From NCBI GenBank assembly GCA_017882715.1, contig JADGOY010000015.1:1-40559 (forward strand): DNA of 40,559 nt, read 5' to 3'. The position numbers were made by a program, and so were the translations under genes. Origin of the DNA: Nakamurella sp. (lineage in GTDB: Bacteria > Actinomycetota > Actinomycetes > Mycobacteriales > Nakamurellaceae). The notes beneath the pieces are model-generated. The model made no database searches, was not told the DNA's origin, and was given only the letters and a program-made list of their open reading frames with translations. This document shows positions 39,679 through 40,559 of this stretch, in pieces (positions within the stretch are counted from its first letter, which is position 1; each line of letters begins with the position of its first letter).

Positions 39679-39786
39679 CCACGGGCGTGGCTGTCTGGAC
39701 CGCCGGTTCAACGGTCCTTCAGCTATCCAGGCCGCGGAGCCGCTTTCGGCAAGACATCCCGCCAGGCGCAGTCCACCATCAACGGC

Positions 39787-40188
39787 ATGACGACCTCACT
39801 CCGCCCGCGCCTCATTGTTGCGGACGCGCAAGCGGCCATCGAGTTCTATGCCAGTGCGTTCGGCGCGAGCGAGCTGGTGCGTTTCACCGATGACGCCGGC
39901 GCCACCGTCCACGCCGAGCTGACAATCGGGGACGCCGGCTTCTACCTCAAGGACGCCGACTCGGATGATCCGGACCCACTCGCCCTCGGCGGCACGCCGG
40001 TGCTGCTCAGCCTGCGGGTTCCGACCATCGACGCGGTCGATGGCACTGTTGGTGCGGCCGTGCGGCACGGCGCCACGGTGATCTTTCCCGTGGCCGATCG
40101 GGACTACGGCGAGCGCGACGGACGCATCGCCGACCCGTTCGGCCATGTCTGGCTCATCGGCAGTCCGCTGGGCGTGGGCGCGCAATAA
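39787..40188 (+). CDS. VOC-family (PhnB-like) protein
   Basis: 133 residues, ATG 39787. The N-terminal half is LRPRLIVADAQAAIEFYASAFGASELVRF and the second half has IFPVADRDYGERDGRIADPFGHVWLIG, the typical glyoxalase/PhnB-like pair of beta-alpha-beta-beta-beta modules. The family includes metal-dependent lyases, dioxygenases and binding proteins; no substrate can be given. Metal ligands are not complete in the usual glyoxalase sense (His at HAEL and Glu at YGERDG). Single gene, between PspC and the groEL terminator. Confidence 0.85.
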   Translation: MTTSLRPRLIVADAQAAIEFYASAFGASELVRFTDDAGATVHAELTIGDAGFYLKDADSDDPDPLALGGTPVLLSLRVPTIDAVDGTVGAAVRHGATVIFPVADRDYGERDGRIADPFGHVWLIGSPLGVGAQ

Positions 40189-40343
40189 GACCAGCGCGAC
40201 CACGGCGGGTGGGAAGCCCGCAGATCATGGCGTGCGGGAAGCCCGCCGGCCCAGCTCGGTTGGGGCCGCCTTCGGACCCGGGACGCCGGGCCACGGCCTG
40301 GCGTTCCACACGTTCCTCTCGCCGCTCAGGCGCAAACGCCACG

Positions 40344-40374
40344 AGGGCGGCCCCGCCAATCGCGGGACCGCCCT
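40344..40374 (-). terminator. Terminator hairpin downstream of groEL
   Basis: On the minus strand a 13-bp stem (AGGGCGGTCCCGC with its partner, one G-U pair) with a 5-nt loop, about 30 bp past the groEL stop. Only a short later UUU follows. Position and strength make a terminator likely. Confidence 0.65.
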
Positions 40375-40405
40375 GGTGAACAACAACCAGCAGCCGAACC
40401 AGGAC

Positions 40406-40559
40406 TCAGAAGTCCATGTCCCCGCCGCCCGGCATCCCGCCACCGCCGGCACCGGCCGAGGCCTTCTCCGGCTTGTCCGCAACCACGGCCTCCGTGGTCA
40501 GGAACAGCGCGGCGATGGACGCGGCGTTCTGCAGCGCGGACCGGGTGACCTTGGCCGGA
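40406..40559 (-). CDS. groEL: Chaperonin GroEL, C-terminal end only
   Basis: The last 50 residues of Gro[22 protein letters not shown] and AVVADKPEK are the conserved end of the equatorial domain, followed by the flexible tail with [14 protein letters not shown] Gly/Met-rich tail ending DMDF is the form of the housekeeping chaperonin; actinobacterial paralogues with His-rich tails are excluded. The 5' part lies outside the window, so the presence of groES and heat-shock elements cannot be judged. A hairpin terminator follows. Confidence 0.95.
   Translation of the reverse strand, partial: PAKVTRSALQNAASIAALFLTTEAVVADKPEKASAGAGGGGMPGGGDMDF

Overview
The window is high-GC DNA that reads as Actinomycetota. 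The evidence is strong G/C bias at third codon positions, many GTG starts, two likely leaderless promoters, a GGM-tailed GroEL, and gene families typical of Frankia/Nakamurella-like soil actinobacteria (glgX, DUF2231, F420-type LLM enzymes, NuoF-like redox proteins). The genus cannot be fixed from sequence alone. No rRNA, tRNA or CRISPR array was seen.

Bases 1-9300 are a minus-strand carbon-storage block. In transcription order it holds a propionyl-CoA synthetase, a thiolase, a class I PHA synthase, a PhaB-like reductase, the glycogen debranching enzyme GlgX and a trehalose-synthase-like glycosyltransferase cut by the window edge. Hairpins separate several of these genes. Together they suggest storage of acetyl- and propionyl-CoA as polyhydroxyalkanoate next to alpha-glucan turnover.

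Bases 9300-24000 are a decaying accessory region. An intact OmpR-type response regulator and histidine kinase sit between remnants of the redox genes they probably once controlled: a b561-like membrane protein fragment, a frameshifted Pro/Thr-rich secreted protein, a NuoF-like pseudogene and an SRPBCC fragment. An 11-bp-period direct repeat upstream of the dead operon looks like the regulator's box. Next come a 49-codon ORF coupled to an EAL-GGDEF protein with a degenerate GGDEF site, a field of nested palindromic repeats, a cassette of small overlapping unknown genes (one frameshifted at a C run), an LLM oxidoreductase pseudogene and an IS630-type transposase remnant. Several 15-, 24- and 29-bp tandem repeats lie here and elsewhere.

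Bases 24000-29200 hold L-2-hydroxyglutarate oxidase (plus), a GH13 amylase-like enzyme (minus), and a MarR regulator divergent from a FUSC-type membrane protein across a 23-bp gap with a palindrome.

Bases 29148-35717 are the most interesting part: a tightly overlapping eight-gene minus-strand operon (ACP, ketoreductase, MaoC-type dehydratase, second SDR lacking the catalytic Tyr, CLF-like ketosynthase, active ketosynthase, alpha/beta hydrolase, Sfp-type phosphopantetheinyl transferase). It looks like a self-contained, reducing KS-CLF type II polyketide or fatty-acyl pathway. A divergent reductase-like gene with a missing YxxxK segment faces it across a promoter region with a 15-bp palindrome. 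The window ends with a LivK-like lipoprotein, a PspC mini-protein, a VOC protein and the 3' end of groEL.
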